Source: Azoarcus sp. TTM-91 (GTDB lineage: Bacteria > Pseudomonadota > Gammaproteobacteria > Burkholderiales > Rhodocyclaceae). From it: 64,000 nucleotides of DNA. Shown piece after piece: positions 34,656-43,408 of this stretch. The notes beneath the pieces were generated by a model. It saw only the letters and a list, made by a program, of their open reading frames with translations. It ran no database searches and had not been told where the DNA came from. Location of the stretch: positions 1-64,000 of the forward strand of contig NZ_WUEI01000006.1 of the NCBI RefSeq assembly GCF_012911025.1, read 5' to 3'. Position 1 is the stretch's first letter. Each line of letters begins with the position of its first letter. The translations under genes were made by a program, and so were the position numbers.

Positions 34656-36200
34656 TTAGCCCGCCTGGCTCAGCGGTGCGGCGGAAACCGCCTGCCGCGG
34701 CAGGTAAGGCAGCACCGCGGCGGTGGGCACGTCTTCGTTCACCTGTGTGAGCACCATCAGGATCCAGCCGGCACAGGTGCTTTCGGTGACGCGGAAGCGG
34801 CGGCCATCGACCATGTGAACGTCGAATACATGGTTGGGGTGGCTGTGGCGCTTGCGCTCGGTGAGGCGCAGCCAGGTGTCCAGCTCGGCATCGCCGATGC
34901 GGGGGCCGACCTGCTTGCTGTGGCAGTGGCGGATCAGCCCGGCGTAGGTGCTGACGGTGGGCGGCAGCTGGTGCAGCTCGCGGAAGGCGTCGTTGGTGAG
35001 CACCAGCCGGTCGGACGCATCCAGCAGCGCCATTGGCTGGCGCATGCTGTCCAGCCCGCCGAGCAGGGCGTTGAGGGCGAAGCCGTTCTCGCGCGCGCTG
35101 CCGAACTGCCGTGCCGGCGGCAGGGGCGGCGTGGCGGCGGCTGGCGGCTCGCCGAAGTCCAGGCCGGCGACGCGGTCCCGCCCTTGGTGCTTGGCGCGGT
35201 ACAGCATCTGGTCGGCCAGCCGCATCCAGGCTTCGTGGCTGGCCAGGTCGGGGCTGAGCTCGGCGACGCCGAAGCTGGCGGTGACCAGGGTGTCTTCCAG
35301 CAGCGGGGTTTCATGCAGGCGGGCGCGCAGGCGCTCGATCAGCACGCGGGCTTCCCTGGCGCGGGTCTGCGGCAGCAGCATGCCGAATTCCTCGCCGCCG
35401 TAGCGGCCGGCGATGTCGGTGGTGCGCAGGCACTCGCGCAGCAGGCCGGCGAAGCGGCGTATGGCGTCGTCGCCAGCTTCATGGCCGTGATCGTCGTTGA
35501 TGCGCTTGAAGTGGTCGATGTCCGTCAGCACCAGGGTGGCCGGCAGGCCGGCGCGGCGGTAGCGGGCGAATTCGTTACGCACCTGGGCTTCCCAGTGGCT
35601 GCGGTTGTAGAGGCCGGAGAGGCCGTCGTGGCGCGTCTGGTGCTCCAGCTCGGCGCGCTTGTTGCGCAGCTTGGTGATGGCCTGGTGGGCGGTGTGCGCC
35701 ACCAGCAGCGGATGGGTGAGCAGCAACGGCAGGCAGGACAGCACATTGGCCGTGGTGGATTCCGGCATCCAGTGGAAGCCGCCGAGGAGCAGTCCCAGCA
35801 CCAGCCCGGCGGCCTGCCAGGCAAGGCCGCGGCCGAGCAACTGCATGCCGCCAGCGGTCAGGCTGCTCATGCACAGCAGGGTGACGGTGAGCACGCTGGG
35901 CAGGGCGTTGAAGCCGATCTGCGCAATCCAGAAGCCGCCGACGAACTGGTCGATCAGCAGGTTGCGCTGTTCGGCACGGAAGGGGTTGCCGGCCCGCCGC
36001 GCCCAGGCCCAGGCCAGGTGCGGCCAGACGAAGCAGTAGAGAAGCAGGCCGATCCATTCCAGCAGCGGCGCGCCGGTGTGATGGAAAACGGTGAGAACCA
36101 GCGGCGAACCGGCGGCCAGCCCCAGCACGCGCGGCAAGTAGGACTTGCGGGCGAAGCCGAGCTGGGCGACATGGAGGCCGGGTTCGTTGGTGGTGAGCAT
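34656..36200 (-). CDS. MASE2-GGDEF diguanylate cyclase with a C-terminal PAS-like domain
   Basis: This 514-residue membrane protein has an N-terminal MASE2-type sensor with several helices (about residues 25-170) and a GGDEF domain with active site GRYGGEEFGML and an upstream RxxD inhibition site (RTTD), so it should make c-di-GMP under product control. The C-terminal 150 residues carry a PAS-like fold (QPMALLDASDRLVLTNDAF) placed after the cyclase, an unusual order. MASE2-GGDEF is the AdrA (DgcC) layout. It lies next to two GGDEF-EAL genes. Confidence 0.85.
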   Translation of the reverse strand: MLTTNEPGLHVAQLGFARKSYLPRVLGLAAGSPLVLTVFHHTGAPLLEWIGLLLYCFVWPHLAWAWARRAGNPFRAEQRNLLIDQFVGGFWIAQIGFNALPSVLTVTLLCMSSLTAGGMQLLGRGLAWQAAGLVLGLLLGGFHWMPESTTANVLSCLPLLLTHPLLVAHTAHQAITKLRNKRAELEHQTRHDGLSGLYNRSHWEAQVRNEFARYRRAGLPATLVLTDIDHFKRINDDHGHEAGDDAIRRFAGLLRECLRTTDIAGRYGGEEFGMLLPQTRAREARVLIERLRARLHETPLLEDTLVTASFGVAELSPDLASHEAWMRLADQMLYRAKHQGRDRVAGLDFGEPPAAATPPLPPARQFGSARENGFALNALLGGLDSMRQPMALLDASDRLVLTNDAFRELHQLPPTVSTYAGLIRHCHSKQVGPRIGDAELDTWLRLTERKRHSHPNHVFDVHMVDGRRFRVTESTCAGWILMVLTQVNEDVPTAAVLPYLPRQAVSAAPLSQAG

Positions 36201-36255
36201 GGGGCTAGCATGCCATGCGCCGAAAGTCTTACCCGTGTGATTCTTGGCAGCCGCC

Positions 36256-38904
36256 TTATCGCTCTGCCAGCCACTGTTCCAGCGCGTCCGGGGCTAGCGG
36301 ACGGGCATAGAGATAACCCTGCCCGATGTGGCAGCCGTGGCGGGCGAGGAAGCGGGCCTGCTCTTCCCGCTCTATGCCTTCGGCGACAACGGTGAGGTTG
36401 AGGCTTTCGCCCATGCGGATGACCGCGTCCACCAGCGCGCCGGTCTTGTCGTCGCGGCCGAGGTCGCGGATGAAGCTGCGGTCCAGCTTCAGCTCGCTCA
36501 CCGGCAGGCTGCGCAGGTAGCCGAGGCTGGAGTAGCCGGTGCCGAAGTCGTCCAGCGCCAGATGCACGCCGGCGGCGTGGATGGCGGCGACGTTTTCCTG
36601 GGTGATGGGGTGGGCATCCATCACCATGCTTTCGGTGGCTTCCAGGGTGATGTCGCGCGGGGTGAGGCGGTGGCGGGCCAGGGTGTCGGCGATCAGCGCC
36701 GGCAGCGTGGGGTCGCGGAAGTGGGGCGAAGAGAGGTTGAGAGACACCGACGGAATCGGCACGCCCAGGCGGCGCCAGTGGGCGAGTTGGCGACAGGCTT
36801 CGTCCAGCACCACCCGGCCGAGCTCGACGATGAGGCCGCATTCTTCCGCCAGCGGAATGAAGTGGGAGGGCGGCACATCGCCGAAATGCGGATCGCGCCA
36901 GCGCGCCAGCGCTTCCACGCCGTACAGGCGGTTGTCGTCCAGCCGCAGCTGGGGCTGGTAGTGCAGGCACAGGCCGCCGCCGCTGAGGGCGTCGCGCAGC
37001 GCTGCCTCCAGCGCCATGCGCTCGTGCGCGTAGCGGTTCATCTCCGGGCTGAAGAACTCGTAGGCGTTGCGGCCGGCGGCCTTGGCCTGGTACATGGCGA
37101 CATCGGCGTGGCGCAGCAGGGTGTCTACATCGCAACCGTTGTCCGGGAACAGGCTGACGCCGATGCTGGCGGAGGGATTGAGGCGGGCGCCGGCCACCTG
37201 CAGCGGCCGGGCGAGGCTGGCGAGCAGCCGCTCAACCGCCACGCAGGCCTGCTCGGCGTTGGTTTGCGGCAGCACGATGGCGAACTCGTCGCCGGACAGG
37301 CGGCCGACCAGGTCGGCGTCGCGCACGCATTCCTGCAGGCGCTGGGCGATCTCGCGCAGCAGGGCGTCGCCACTGTCGTGGCCCAGGGTGTCGTTTACCT
37401 GCTTGAAGCGGTCGAGGTCGATGAACAGCATCGCCAGCGGTGTGCCGTGGCGGGCGCACAGGGCAATGGCGCGGCTGGCCTGGGCGAGCAGCAGGCGGCG
37501 GTTGGGCAGGCCGGTGAGGGCGTCGTAGAAGGCGAGGCGCTCGATGTGGATCTTGGCCGCTTCGCGCTCTATCGCCACCGCACAGAGCGGCGCACACAGC
37601 TCCACCAGCTGGCGGTGCAGATCGTCCGGCCGGCGTTGGTCCACGAAATAACAGGCCAGCGTGCCCAGCACCCGGCCGTTGCGGGCCTTGATCGGGTGCG
37701 CCCAGCAGGCGGCGATGCCGGCGGCCGCCGCCAGCTCGCGGTAGGGCGCCCAGGCCGTCGAGGTGGCCACCGAGCTGGCCTCCACCGGCGTGCCGTACCA
37801 GGCGGCGGTGCCGCTGGAGGCGGAATCCGGCGCGATCGGCAGCTGGTGCAGCACCGGCATGAACACCTCCGGCACGCTGGGGGCGGCGAGCAGGCGCAGG
37901 TATTTGCTGTCGTCCGAAGCGACCAGGATGGCGACCCGCAGCTCGGGGGCGATGCTCTCCACCTTGCGGCAGACGGTGTCCATCACCTCCCGCACCGGGC
38001 GGTCCTGGATCATGGTTTCGAGCACGCTGCGCTGGAGCAGCTCGTACATCTTGCTGCGGGTGATCTCGGTGAGGGCGATCACGCAGTTGCGCAGGCTGCC
38101 GTCCTCGCGGTGTATCGGGTCCATGACCACAGAGGCCCACAGCGGCCGGCCATCCTTGCGATAGACGATCTCGTCGGCGCGGAAGGTTTCGCCGCGGTGC
38201 AGCCGGCCATCCAGGCGGGCGAGGCTGGCAGCCTCGGTGTGGGCGCCGGCCAGCAGTTCTCCGGGCTTGCGGCCGCGTGTTTCCTCGGCGTCGTGGCCGA
38301 ACAGGCGGCGGAAGCCGGCGTTGACGAAGACGATGCGGTGCTCGTCGTCGGTGATGATGACGGCGTTGCCGGTGGCGTCGGTGCCCAGCGACAGCAGCCG
38401 CAGCTGCTCCTGGTCTTCATGCTCGCGGGTGACGTCGCGCAAGAAGGCGGTGTACATCACCCGGGTGTCCACCGTGATGCGCGACAGCGACAGCGTGGCC
38501 CACAGGGCGCGGCCATCCTTGCGCTCCAGCCTCACCTTGCGGCTAGAGCCGACGATGCGGCTCTCGTTGGTGCGGCGGTTGCGCGCGATGAGATCGTCAT
38601 GGCGCGGCTGGATGTCGGCGGGCACCAGCATGGTGACGCTGCGGCCGATGACTTCCCGGTTTTCCCAGCCCCACAGCCGCTCCGCCGCCGCATTGAAAAA
38701 CACCACCCGGTTGTGCTCGTCGATGACCACCACCGCGTCTATTGCCTGCGCCAGCGTCTGCACCAGGATCTCGCCGGCATTGCTTGCGCCGGTGAGCGCG
38801 GTGTGGCGCAGCAGCGGCAACTCCGGCAGGGGCGGGTGTTTTTCCGTGGCGTGTGTCGGCTTAACGACATCGGCGGGCGTCAGCATGGTCGGGGGTGGCG
38901 GCAT
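36256..38904 (-). CDS. PAS-PAS-GAF-GGDEF-EAL protein (c-di-GMP phosphodiesterase-type)
   Basis: The frame gives 882 residues with no transmembrane helix. The order is PAS (about residues 55-165), PAS (about 180-290), GAF (about 300-450), GGDEF (about 460-620) and EAL (about 640-880). The GGDEF motif reads SGDEF (GRLSGDEFAIV), so cyclase activity may be weak. The EAL side looks complete: GVEALARWRD, SLNLSSPHF, LEATESMV, ALDDFGTGYSS, LKLDRSFI and EGIERE. The layout resembles E. coli DosP. The start could instead be the internal ATG at 38886. It is a tandem paralogue of the next gene upstream. Confidence 0.85.
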   Translation of the reverse strand: MPPPPTMLTPADVVKPTHATEKHPPLPELPLLRHTALTGASNAGEILVQTLAQAIDAVVVIDEHNRVVFFNAAAERLWGWENREVIGRSVTMLVPADIQPRHDDLIARNRRTNESRIVGSSRKVRLERKDGRALWATLSLSRITVDTRVMYTAFLRDVTREHEDQEQLRLLSLGTDATGNAVIITDDEHRIVFVNAGFRRLFGHDAEETRGRKPGELLAGAHTEAASLARLDGRLHRGETFRADEIVYRKDGRPLWASVVMDPIHREDGSLRNCVIALTEITRSKMYELLQRSVLETMIQDRPVREVMDTVCRKVESIAPELRVAILVASDDSKYLRLLAAPSVPEVFMPVLHQLPIAPDSASSGTAAWYGTPVEASSVATSTAWAPYRELAAAAGIAACWAHPIKARNGRVLGTLACYFVDQRRPDDLHRQLVELCAPLCAVAIEREAAKIHIERLAFYDALTGLPNRRLLLAQASRAIALCARHGTPLAMLFIDLDRFKQVNDTLGHDSGDALLREIAQRLQECVRDADLVGRLSGDEFAIVLPQTNAEQACVAVERLLASLARPLQVAGARLNPSASIGVSLFPDNGCDVDTLLRHADVAMYQAKAAGRNAYEFFSPEMNRYAHERMALEAALRDALSGGGLCLHYQPQLRLDDNRLYGVEALARWRDPHFGDVPPSHFIPLAEECGLIVELGRVVLDEACRQLAHWRRLGVPIPSVSLNLSSPHFRDPTLPALIADTLARHRLTPRDITLEATESMVMDAHPITQENVAAIHAAGVHLALDDFGTGYSSLGYLRSLPVSELKLDRSFIRDLGRDDKTGALVDAVIRMGESLNLTVVAEGIEREEQARFLARHGCHIGQGYLYARPLAPDALEQWLAER

Positions 38905-39046
38905 CGTCGAGCAGGCTCAGCTAGGCAAGTCGTTGTATTTCCGGGTGCGCAGCGGCGGCTGCGCGCCCGGCTCGGAGTGCGGCCGCAACGGCTTTTTCAT
39001 TCAAGCAAGTTCGATACCGCCTTTGGCTTAGCCCGGCGGCAATGGC

Positions 39047-41590
39047 TCAGCGCGGGCGTTTTTCCGCCTGCTGGCCCAGCCAGTGCTCGAACTCGGCGGC
39101 GGCCATCGGTCGGGCGAACAGGAAGCCCTGCGCCAGTTGGCAGCCCAGAGCCTGCAGCCGGCGCCGCTGGGCGTCGGTTTCCACGCCTTCGGCCAGCACC
39201 GAGAGGCCCAGGCTCTCGCCCATGCGGATCACCGTGTCGGTGAGCGCAAGGGCGCGGTCGTCGCCCGCCAGGTCGGCGACAAAGCGGCGGTCCAGCTTCA
39301 GCTCGCTGATCGGCAGGCGGCAGAGGTCGCCCAGGCTGGAGTAGCCGGTGCCGAAATCGTCCATGGCGATGCGCAGCCCGGCGCGGTGCAGGGTGTGCAG
39401 GATGTCCAGCGTGCCGCCGTCGCTGTCCATCATCACGCTCTCGGTGGCCTCGATGATGAGGTCGGCCGGCTGCAGGCCGTGCTGTTGCAGCAGGAGGGCG
39501 ATCTGCGCCGGCAGTGCCGGATCGCGGAAGTGGTGGGCGGAGAGGTTGACCGCCACCGCCGGCACCGCCAGGCCGCGCCGGCGCCAGTCGGCGAGTTGGC
39601 GGCAGGCGCCGTCCAGCATGTGCAGGCCGAGGCGGTCGATGAGGCCGCACTGCTCGGCCAGGGCGATGAAGCGGGCGGGCTCGATGTCGCCGTATTGCGG
39701 GTGGCGCCAGCGGGCCAGGGCCTCCACGCCGCGCAGCACCCCGCTGGCCAGCCGCAGCTGTGGCTGGTAATGCAGCTGCAGGCCGTCGGGCTGAGCCAGG
39801 GCCTCGCGCAAGGCGATCTCCAGTGCCAGGCGTTCGCGCGCCAGCCGGTTCATTTCGGCGCGGAAGAAGTGGACGGCGTGGATGGCGGGGCGCTGGCTGT
39901 CCTTGGCCTGATGCATCGCGAGGTCGGCTTGGTGCAGCAGGGTGTCCAGTTCCTGGCCGTCCTCCGGGAAGAGGCTTATGCCGATGCGGGCCGACGGCGT
40001 CAGGGTGATGCCATCCAGCGGGTAGTGGCGGGCCAGGGCGGCGAGCAGCCGCTCGGCGCTGGCGGCGGCGCGCAGCGCATCGGCTTGGGGCAGGACGAGG
40101 GCGAACTCGTCGCCGCCGAGGTGGCCCAGCAGATCGCCGCCGCGGGCGCTTTCCCGCAGGCGCCGGGCGGCTTCGCGCAGCAGGGCGTCGCCCGCGGCGC
40201 GGCCCAGGGTGTCGTTCACCTGCTTGAAGCGGTCCAGGTTGAGGTAAAGGACCGCCAGCGGGGTGCGTGCCCGCACGGCCTGGGCGATCAACCGGCCAGC
40301 CTGGGCGGCGAGCAGCCTGCGGTTGGGCAGGCGGGTGAGCGGGTTGTAGAAGGCGAGGCGGTGGATGTGCAGGCGCGCCTGTTCGCGTTCCAGCGCCAGG
40401 GTGCAGAGCGAGGCGCAGACCTCGCCGAGGCTGTGCTGCAGTTCGTCCGGCGCGGCATCGGCGTCCGCGTAGTGGAAGACCAGCGCGCCCAAGGGTTCGC
40501 CGCCGCTGCCGCTGAGGGGGCCTACCCAGCTGGCGGAGTAACCGGCGGCGGCGAGGCGGGCGTGGTATTCGCGCCAGCCTGTCAGCTCGCGGCTGCGGGT
40601 GAAGGGGGCGGTCAGCCCGGACAGGGTGCTGGCTGGCGGGGCGCTGGCGGCGGCGAGGGCTGCCGAAGTGGACAGCGCGGGCGCGGCCAGTAGCTTGAGC
40701 GGAGCCGGGCCTCTGCCGGATGCCTCGCCCTGCACGTCGGGGTTGGCCGGGCCGAAGATTGCAAGCGCCGCATCCGGCGCAATGCGCCCCGTCTCGCGGC
40801 AGAGGACGTCCAGCAGCGCGGGCAGGGGGAGGTCCTGGGCAAGGGCGTCGAGCGCGTGCTGGCGCAGGATTTCGGGCGCCTTGCGCCGGGTGACGTCGGT
40901 CAGCAGGCAGAGCAGGCGGCGGTGCGGGCTATCACGCAGGGGGGTGAGCGTGATGCTGGCCCAGCGCGGCCGGCCGCTGCGGTCGTAGAGCAGTTCTTCC
41001 CCCTGCCACTGCTGCGGATGGCGGAGAAGCCGGCGCAGGCTGGCGAGCGTGGCGGGATCGGAATGCGGGCCGCTGAGCAGTTCGGTCGGCCAGCGGCCCA
41101 GGCTTTCCGCCGGCGGGTAACCGAAGGTTTGCTCGAAGCCGGCGCTGGCGTGGGCGATGCGCAGCGTGGCGTCGAGGATGAGGACGGCCTGGCCGGCCCG
41201 CTGCAACCCGAGGGCGGTCAGCTGCGCGGCGGCGGCGTCGGTGAGGTCGGCGGCGCGACCCGGGTGCGTCGCCTTGCCCAGGGACGCAGGGGAGGTGTCG
41301 CTTCCGGCCGGGATGGCCGGCCACAGCGGGGGCGGCGGCGCAGATAGGGTGGCGAGAGGAACGGAAGGCGCGGTGGCCGGGGAGCTTGCGGCAGCCGGTG
41401 CAGCAGCGGTGTCCGGGCCGGGGCCGTAAGCGTTGGCGGCCGGGATGGCGGCGGCGCCCGCCGCGCCCGGCGGAGGCGGGTGGGCGGCTGAATCTCCACC
41501 AGGATCCGGTTCGGCGGCGATCAGCGTGCTAGCGCCGGCCCTGCAGCATGGCGGCGCGGGGTAGCTGTCGCGGGGCAGGGTGGCATGCAC
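39047..41590 (-). CDS. PAS-GAF-GGDEF-EAL protein, tandem paralogue
   Basis: The frame is 847 residues starting at GTG (41590); no Met follows for over 100 residues and that stretch is low-complexity Ala/Pro, so the start is uncertain. PAS lies at about 125-235, GAF at about 245-400, GGDEF at about 410-570 with an intact motif (GHLGGDEFALV) and EAL at about 590-840 with GVEALARWRH, VNLSAHHF, IEATESVM, MDDFGTGYSS, LKLDRRF and EGVETD. It therefore has both a potentially active cyclase and a phosphodiesterase. A 142-bp gap separates it from the upstream-strand neighbour. Two TTGAC-containing direct repeats upstream may be its operator. Confidence 0.82.
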   Translation of the reverse strand: MHATLPRDSYPAPPCCRAGASTLIAAEPDPGGDSAAHPPPPGAAGAAAIPAANAYGPGPDTAAAPAAASSPATAPSVPLATLSAPPPPLWPAIPAGSDTSPASLGKATHPGRAADLTDAAAAQLTALGLQRAGQAVLILDATLRIAHASAGFEQTFGYPPAESLGRWPTELLSGPHSDPATLASLRRLLRHPQQWQGEELLYDRSGRPRWASITLTPLRDSPHRRLLCLLTDVTRRKAPEILRQHALDALAQDLPLPALLDVLCRETGRIAPDAALAIFGPANPDVQGEASGRGPAPLKLLAAPALSTSAALAAASAPPASTLSGLTAPFTRSRELTGWREYHARLAAAGYSASWVGPLSGSGGEPLGALVFHYADADAAPDELQHSLGEVCASLCTLALEREQARLHIHRLAFYNPLTRLPNRRLLAAQAGRLIAQAVRARTPLAVLYLNLDRFKQVNDTLGRAAGDALLREAARRLRESARGGDLLGHLGGDEFALVLPQADALRAAASAERLLAALARHYPLDGITLTPSARIGISLFPEDGQELDTLLHQADLAMHQAKDSQRPAIHAVHFFRAEMNRLARERLALEIALREALAQPDGLQLHYQPQLRLASGVLRGVEALARWRHPQYGDIEPARFIALAEQCGLIDRLGLHMLDGACRQLADWRRRGLAVPAVAVNLSAHHFRDPALPAQIALLLQQHGLQPADLIIEATESVMMDSDGGTLDILHTLHRAGLRIAMDDFGTGYSSLGDLCRLPISELKLDRRFVADLAGDDRALALTDTVIRMGESLGLSVLAEGVETDAQRRRLQALGCQLAQGFLFARPMAAAEFEHWLGQQAEKRPR

Positions 41591-41766
41591 CGGATCGGCC
41601 GCCGGTTATCATGCCGGCCCGCTTGAGGGCGCAGGGGTGTGCGTCCGCAGGCAGGCGGGGCTCATGGGGGCGACCCGCATGCAGCCCGGCGGGAACGGTG
41701 GGGGCTGCCGGGAGCAGCGCGGAGTTCCTTTCCTGTTGGCGGTTTGTGTCATCTGGTTATTCATTT

Positions 41767-41822
41767 AAAGTCGACCGTTAGTCAAATTGATTGTGCGCGA
41801 AAGTCGACAGTTGGTCAATTGG
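41767..41822. promoter_or_regulatory. Direct-repeat operator between the GGDEF-EAL and HTH genes
   Basis: AAAGTCGACCGTTAGTCAA starts at 41767 and AAAGTCGACAGTTGGTCAA at 41800, 33 bp (three helical turns) apart. Read on the minus strand, each contains a TTGAC box that could be a -35 element, the inner one followed by CACAAT 17 bases on. The repeats lie just upstream of the HTH regulator start at 41868, so autoregulation plus control of the divergent gene is likely. Confidence 0.55.
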
Positions 41823-41867
41823 CTATGAGCGGCTGATTGGCGGTTACCGGGTTGTTAGTTTCCGCGC

Positions 41868-42263
41868 ATGCAATCGAGCATCGAACGAGAGGCCTTCAGT
41901 ACCCGCCTGCGGCAGACGCTGGAGCGGGCTGGCATGGCGGAGCCCGGCGCGACCGACCTGGCGCGGGAGTTCAACCGCCGCTATCCCGGCATGCCGGTAA
42001 CCCCGCATGCGACGCGCAAATGGTTGCTGGGCGAATCCATACCGGCGCAGGCGCGGCTGCGGGTGCTTGCACGCTGGCTGGGCGTGAGTGCCGAGTGGCT
42101 GCGCTTCGGCGAGGGTGCGATGAGTGTGACGGCCAGCGACGAGCCGCAACCAGAAGTCGATTTCCAGCTCGCCCGCGAGATCGCGGCGCTGTCGGCGCCG
42201 CATCGCGAAGTGGTGCGGGAGATGGTGCGCGCACTGCGGCGCGCGGAAGGCGGCAAGGACTGA
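41868..42263 (+). CDS. Small helix-turn-helix regulator, CI/XRE-like
   Basis: This 131-residue protein has an N-terminal DNA-binding domain with a repressor-like pattern (LRQTLERAGMAEPGATDLAREF, VTPHATRKWLLGESIPAQ, RVLARWLGVSAEWLRFGEG) and a short C-terminal helical tail (LAREIAALSAPHREVVREMV). The pattern occurs in many small chromosomal XRE-type regulators of betaproteobacteria. It is preceded by a pair of 19-bp direct repeats and diverges from a GGDEF-EAL gene, which it may control. No phage genes surround it. Confidence 0.75.
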   Translation: MQSSIEREAFSTRLRQTLERAGMAEPGATDLAREFNRRYPGMPVTPHATRKWLLGESIPAQARLRVLARWLGVSAEWLRFGEGAMSVTASDEPQPEVDFQLAREIAALSAPHREVVREMVRALRRAEGGKD

Positions 42264-42305
42264 CTTCCCGCCGCCGCGGGCGTTAAAGCAGCGGCGCCCG
42301 CTCCT

Positions 42306-42920
42306 TCATTCCCAGCGTTCCCGATAGGAAAAGGTCGGTAGCTTCCAGCCCCGCCACAGCGCCGCCATGCGCAGGCTGAGGCCCAGGCCGAAGGCCGCCG
42401 GCAGTGCGATCTGCTGCCCCACGCCAACGGCCTGCAGGCCCAGGTAGAGCGCGCAGACGGCGAGCGACACGCTGGCATACAGCTCGCGGCGGAACACCAC
42501 CGGCACCTGGTTGCACAGCACATCCCGCAGCACGCCGCCGCAGATGCCGGTGATCATGCCGGCCATCACCACCACCGGCAGCGCGTAGTCCATCGCCAGC
42601 GCCACCTGGCAGCCGATGACCGAGAAGGCGACCAGCCCCAGCGCGTCCAGCACCAGGAAGATCCGCTTCAGGTGGTGCAGGTGGCGCGCCAGCAGGATGG
42701 TCGCCAGGCCGGCGCCTATCACCAGGTAGATGTATTCCGGATGCTGCGTCCACGACAGCGGGAAGTGGCCGAGCACCAGGTCGCGCACGGTGCCGCCGCC
42801 CAGCGCGGTGACGAAGGCGATCACCGCCACGCCGAAGGCGTCCATGTTGCGGCGGCCGGCAGCCAGCGCGCCGGACATGGCTTCGGCGACGATGGCGATG
42901 AGATAGATAGTGGTCAGCAT
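42306..42920 (-). CDS. TRIC-like membrane channel (UPF0126)
   Basis: This 204-residue inner-membrane protein has two repeats of the UPF0126 glycine-rich motif (ALAAGRRNMDAFGVAVIAF, GGGTVRDLVLGHFP and GICGGVLRDVL), with about seven helices. Trimeric intracellular cation-type channels share this fold. The ATG at 42920 begins the first helix; the open frame running further upstream is the riboswitch region, not coding. A tandem glycine riboswitch precedes it, as in other proteobacteria, suggesting export or flux of glycine or a counter-ion response. Confidence 0.88.
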   Translation of the reverse strand: MLTTIYLIAIVAEAMSGALAAGRRNMDAFGVAVIAFVTALGGGTVRDLVLGHFPLSWTQHPEYIYLVIGAGLATILLARHLHHLKRIFLVLDALGLVAFSVIGCQVALAMDYALPVVVMAGMITGICGGVLRDVLCNQVPVVFRRELYASVSLAVCALYLGLQAVGVGQQIALPAAFGLGLSLRMAALWRGWKLPTFSYRERWE

Positions 42921-43037
42921 GGCAGGCCCCCGCGCAGGGGGGCGCGCCGGACGGCGAGGCAGCGCATGGGAAGCTCCACGAAACGCGGCACCGGCAAGCC
43001 GAGCCTGTTGCTCGCGCCTGCTGCAATGCTGCGTAAC

Positions 43038-43240
43038 GCCGCTCCCCCTGTCCTTTGTGCCTGAGCGTTTCGCCCGTTGCGGGCTTGCGTCTTCGGCGGA
43101 TCGGCTGCGCAGTCTCAGTGGACTGCGCCGATCGCTCTCCAGTCGGCGAATGTTTCCGCGGTCCTTGCTGCCTGAGCGATTACGGGAGTCTGCGCCTTCG
43201 GCGGAAGCGGGCGGGTGCCGGCTTCGCTCTCCCACGGAAG
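43038..43240 (-). ncRNA. Tandem glycine riboswitch
   Basis: Two consecutive aptamers read on the minus strand. The first (about 43235-43157) has GGAGAGCG, CCGAAGGCGCAG and CTCAGGCAGCAAGGAC. The second (about 43145-43042) has CTGGAGAGCG, CCGAAGACGCAAG and CTCAGGCACAAAGGAC. The repeated core motifs (GGAGAG, CCGAAG, CTCAGGCA, AAGGAC) are the hallmarks of the two-aptamer glycine riboswitch. It lies about 120 bp upstream of the TRIC-like gene and should switch it on when glycine is high. Confidence 0.92.
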
Positions 43241-43311
43241 CGGCGGATTATCCCGGCCGTCCGCCGCCGGGTCAAACCCTGTCGCACCAAGTCGGGGCGG
43301 AGCCAGGACGC

Positions 43312-43343
43312 AAAAAAGCCCCCGCCCCTTGCGGGGCGGAGGC
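43312..43343 (-). terminator. Rho-independent terminator after aceA
   Basis: On the minus strand a GCC-rich stem of about 12 bp (with CCGCCCC pairing GGGGCGG) is followed by TTTTTTG. It sits about 65 bp after the aceA stop codon and ahead of the riboswitch. Confidence 0.8.
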
Positions 43344-43408
43344 GAATGCGCATTACAAGGGCGCAGGGAACATCAAGGGCAGGGCGGCGTTGCCAGCCCG
43401 ACCCGCGA

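Noticed and set aside
36328-39243. 971-codon frame on the plus strand opposite the GGDEF-EAL genes
   Set aside because: Antisense shadow; repetitive Ala/Val/Gly composition and it runs across two real genes.
41868-42263. The HTH gene as part of a prophage
   Set aside because: The repressor-like fold suggested it, but no integrase, terminase or structural genes and no attachment repeats are nearby.
42921-43235. N-terminal extension of the TRIC-like gene by 105 codons
   Set aside because: The extended frame covers the tandem glycine riboswitch, is Arg/Ser-rich and precedes a good membrane start at 42920.
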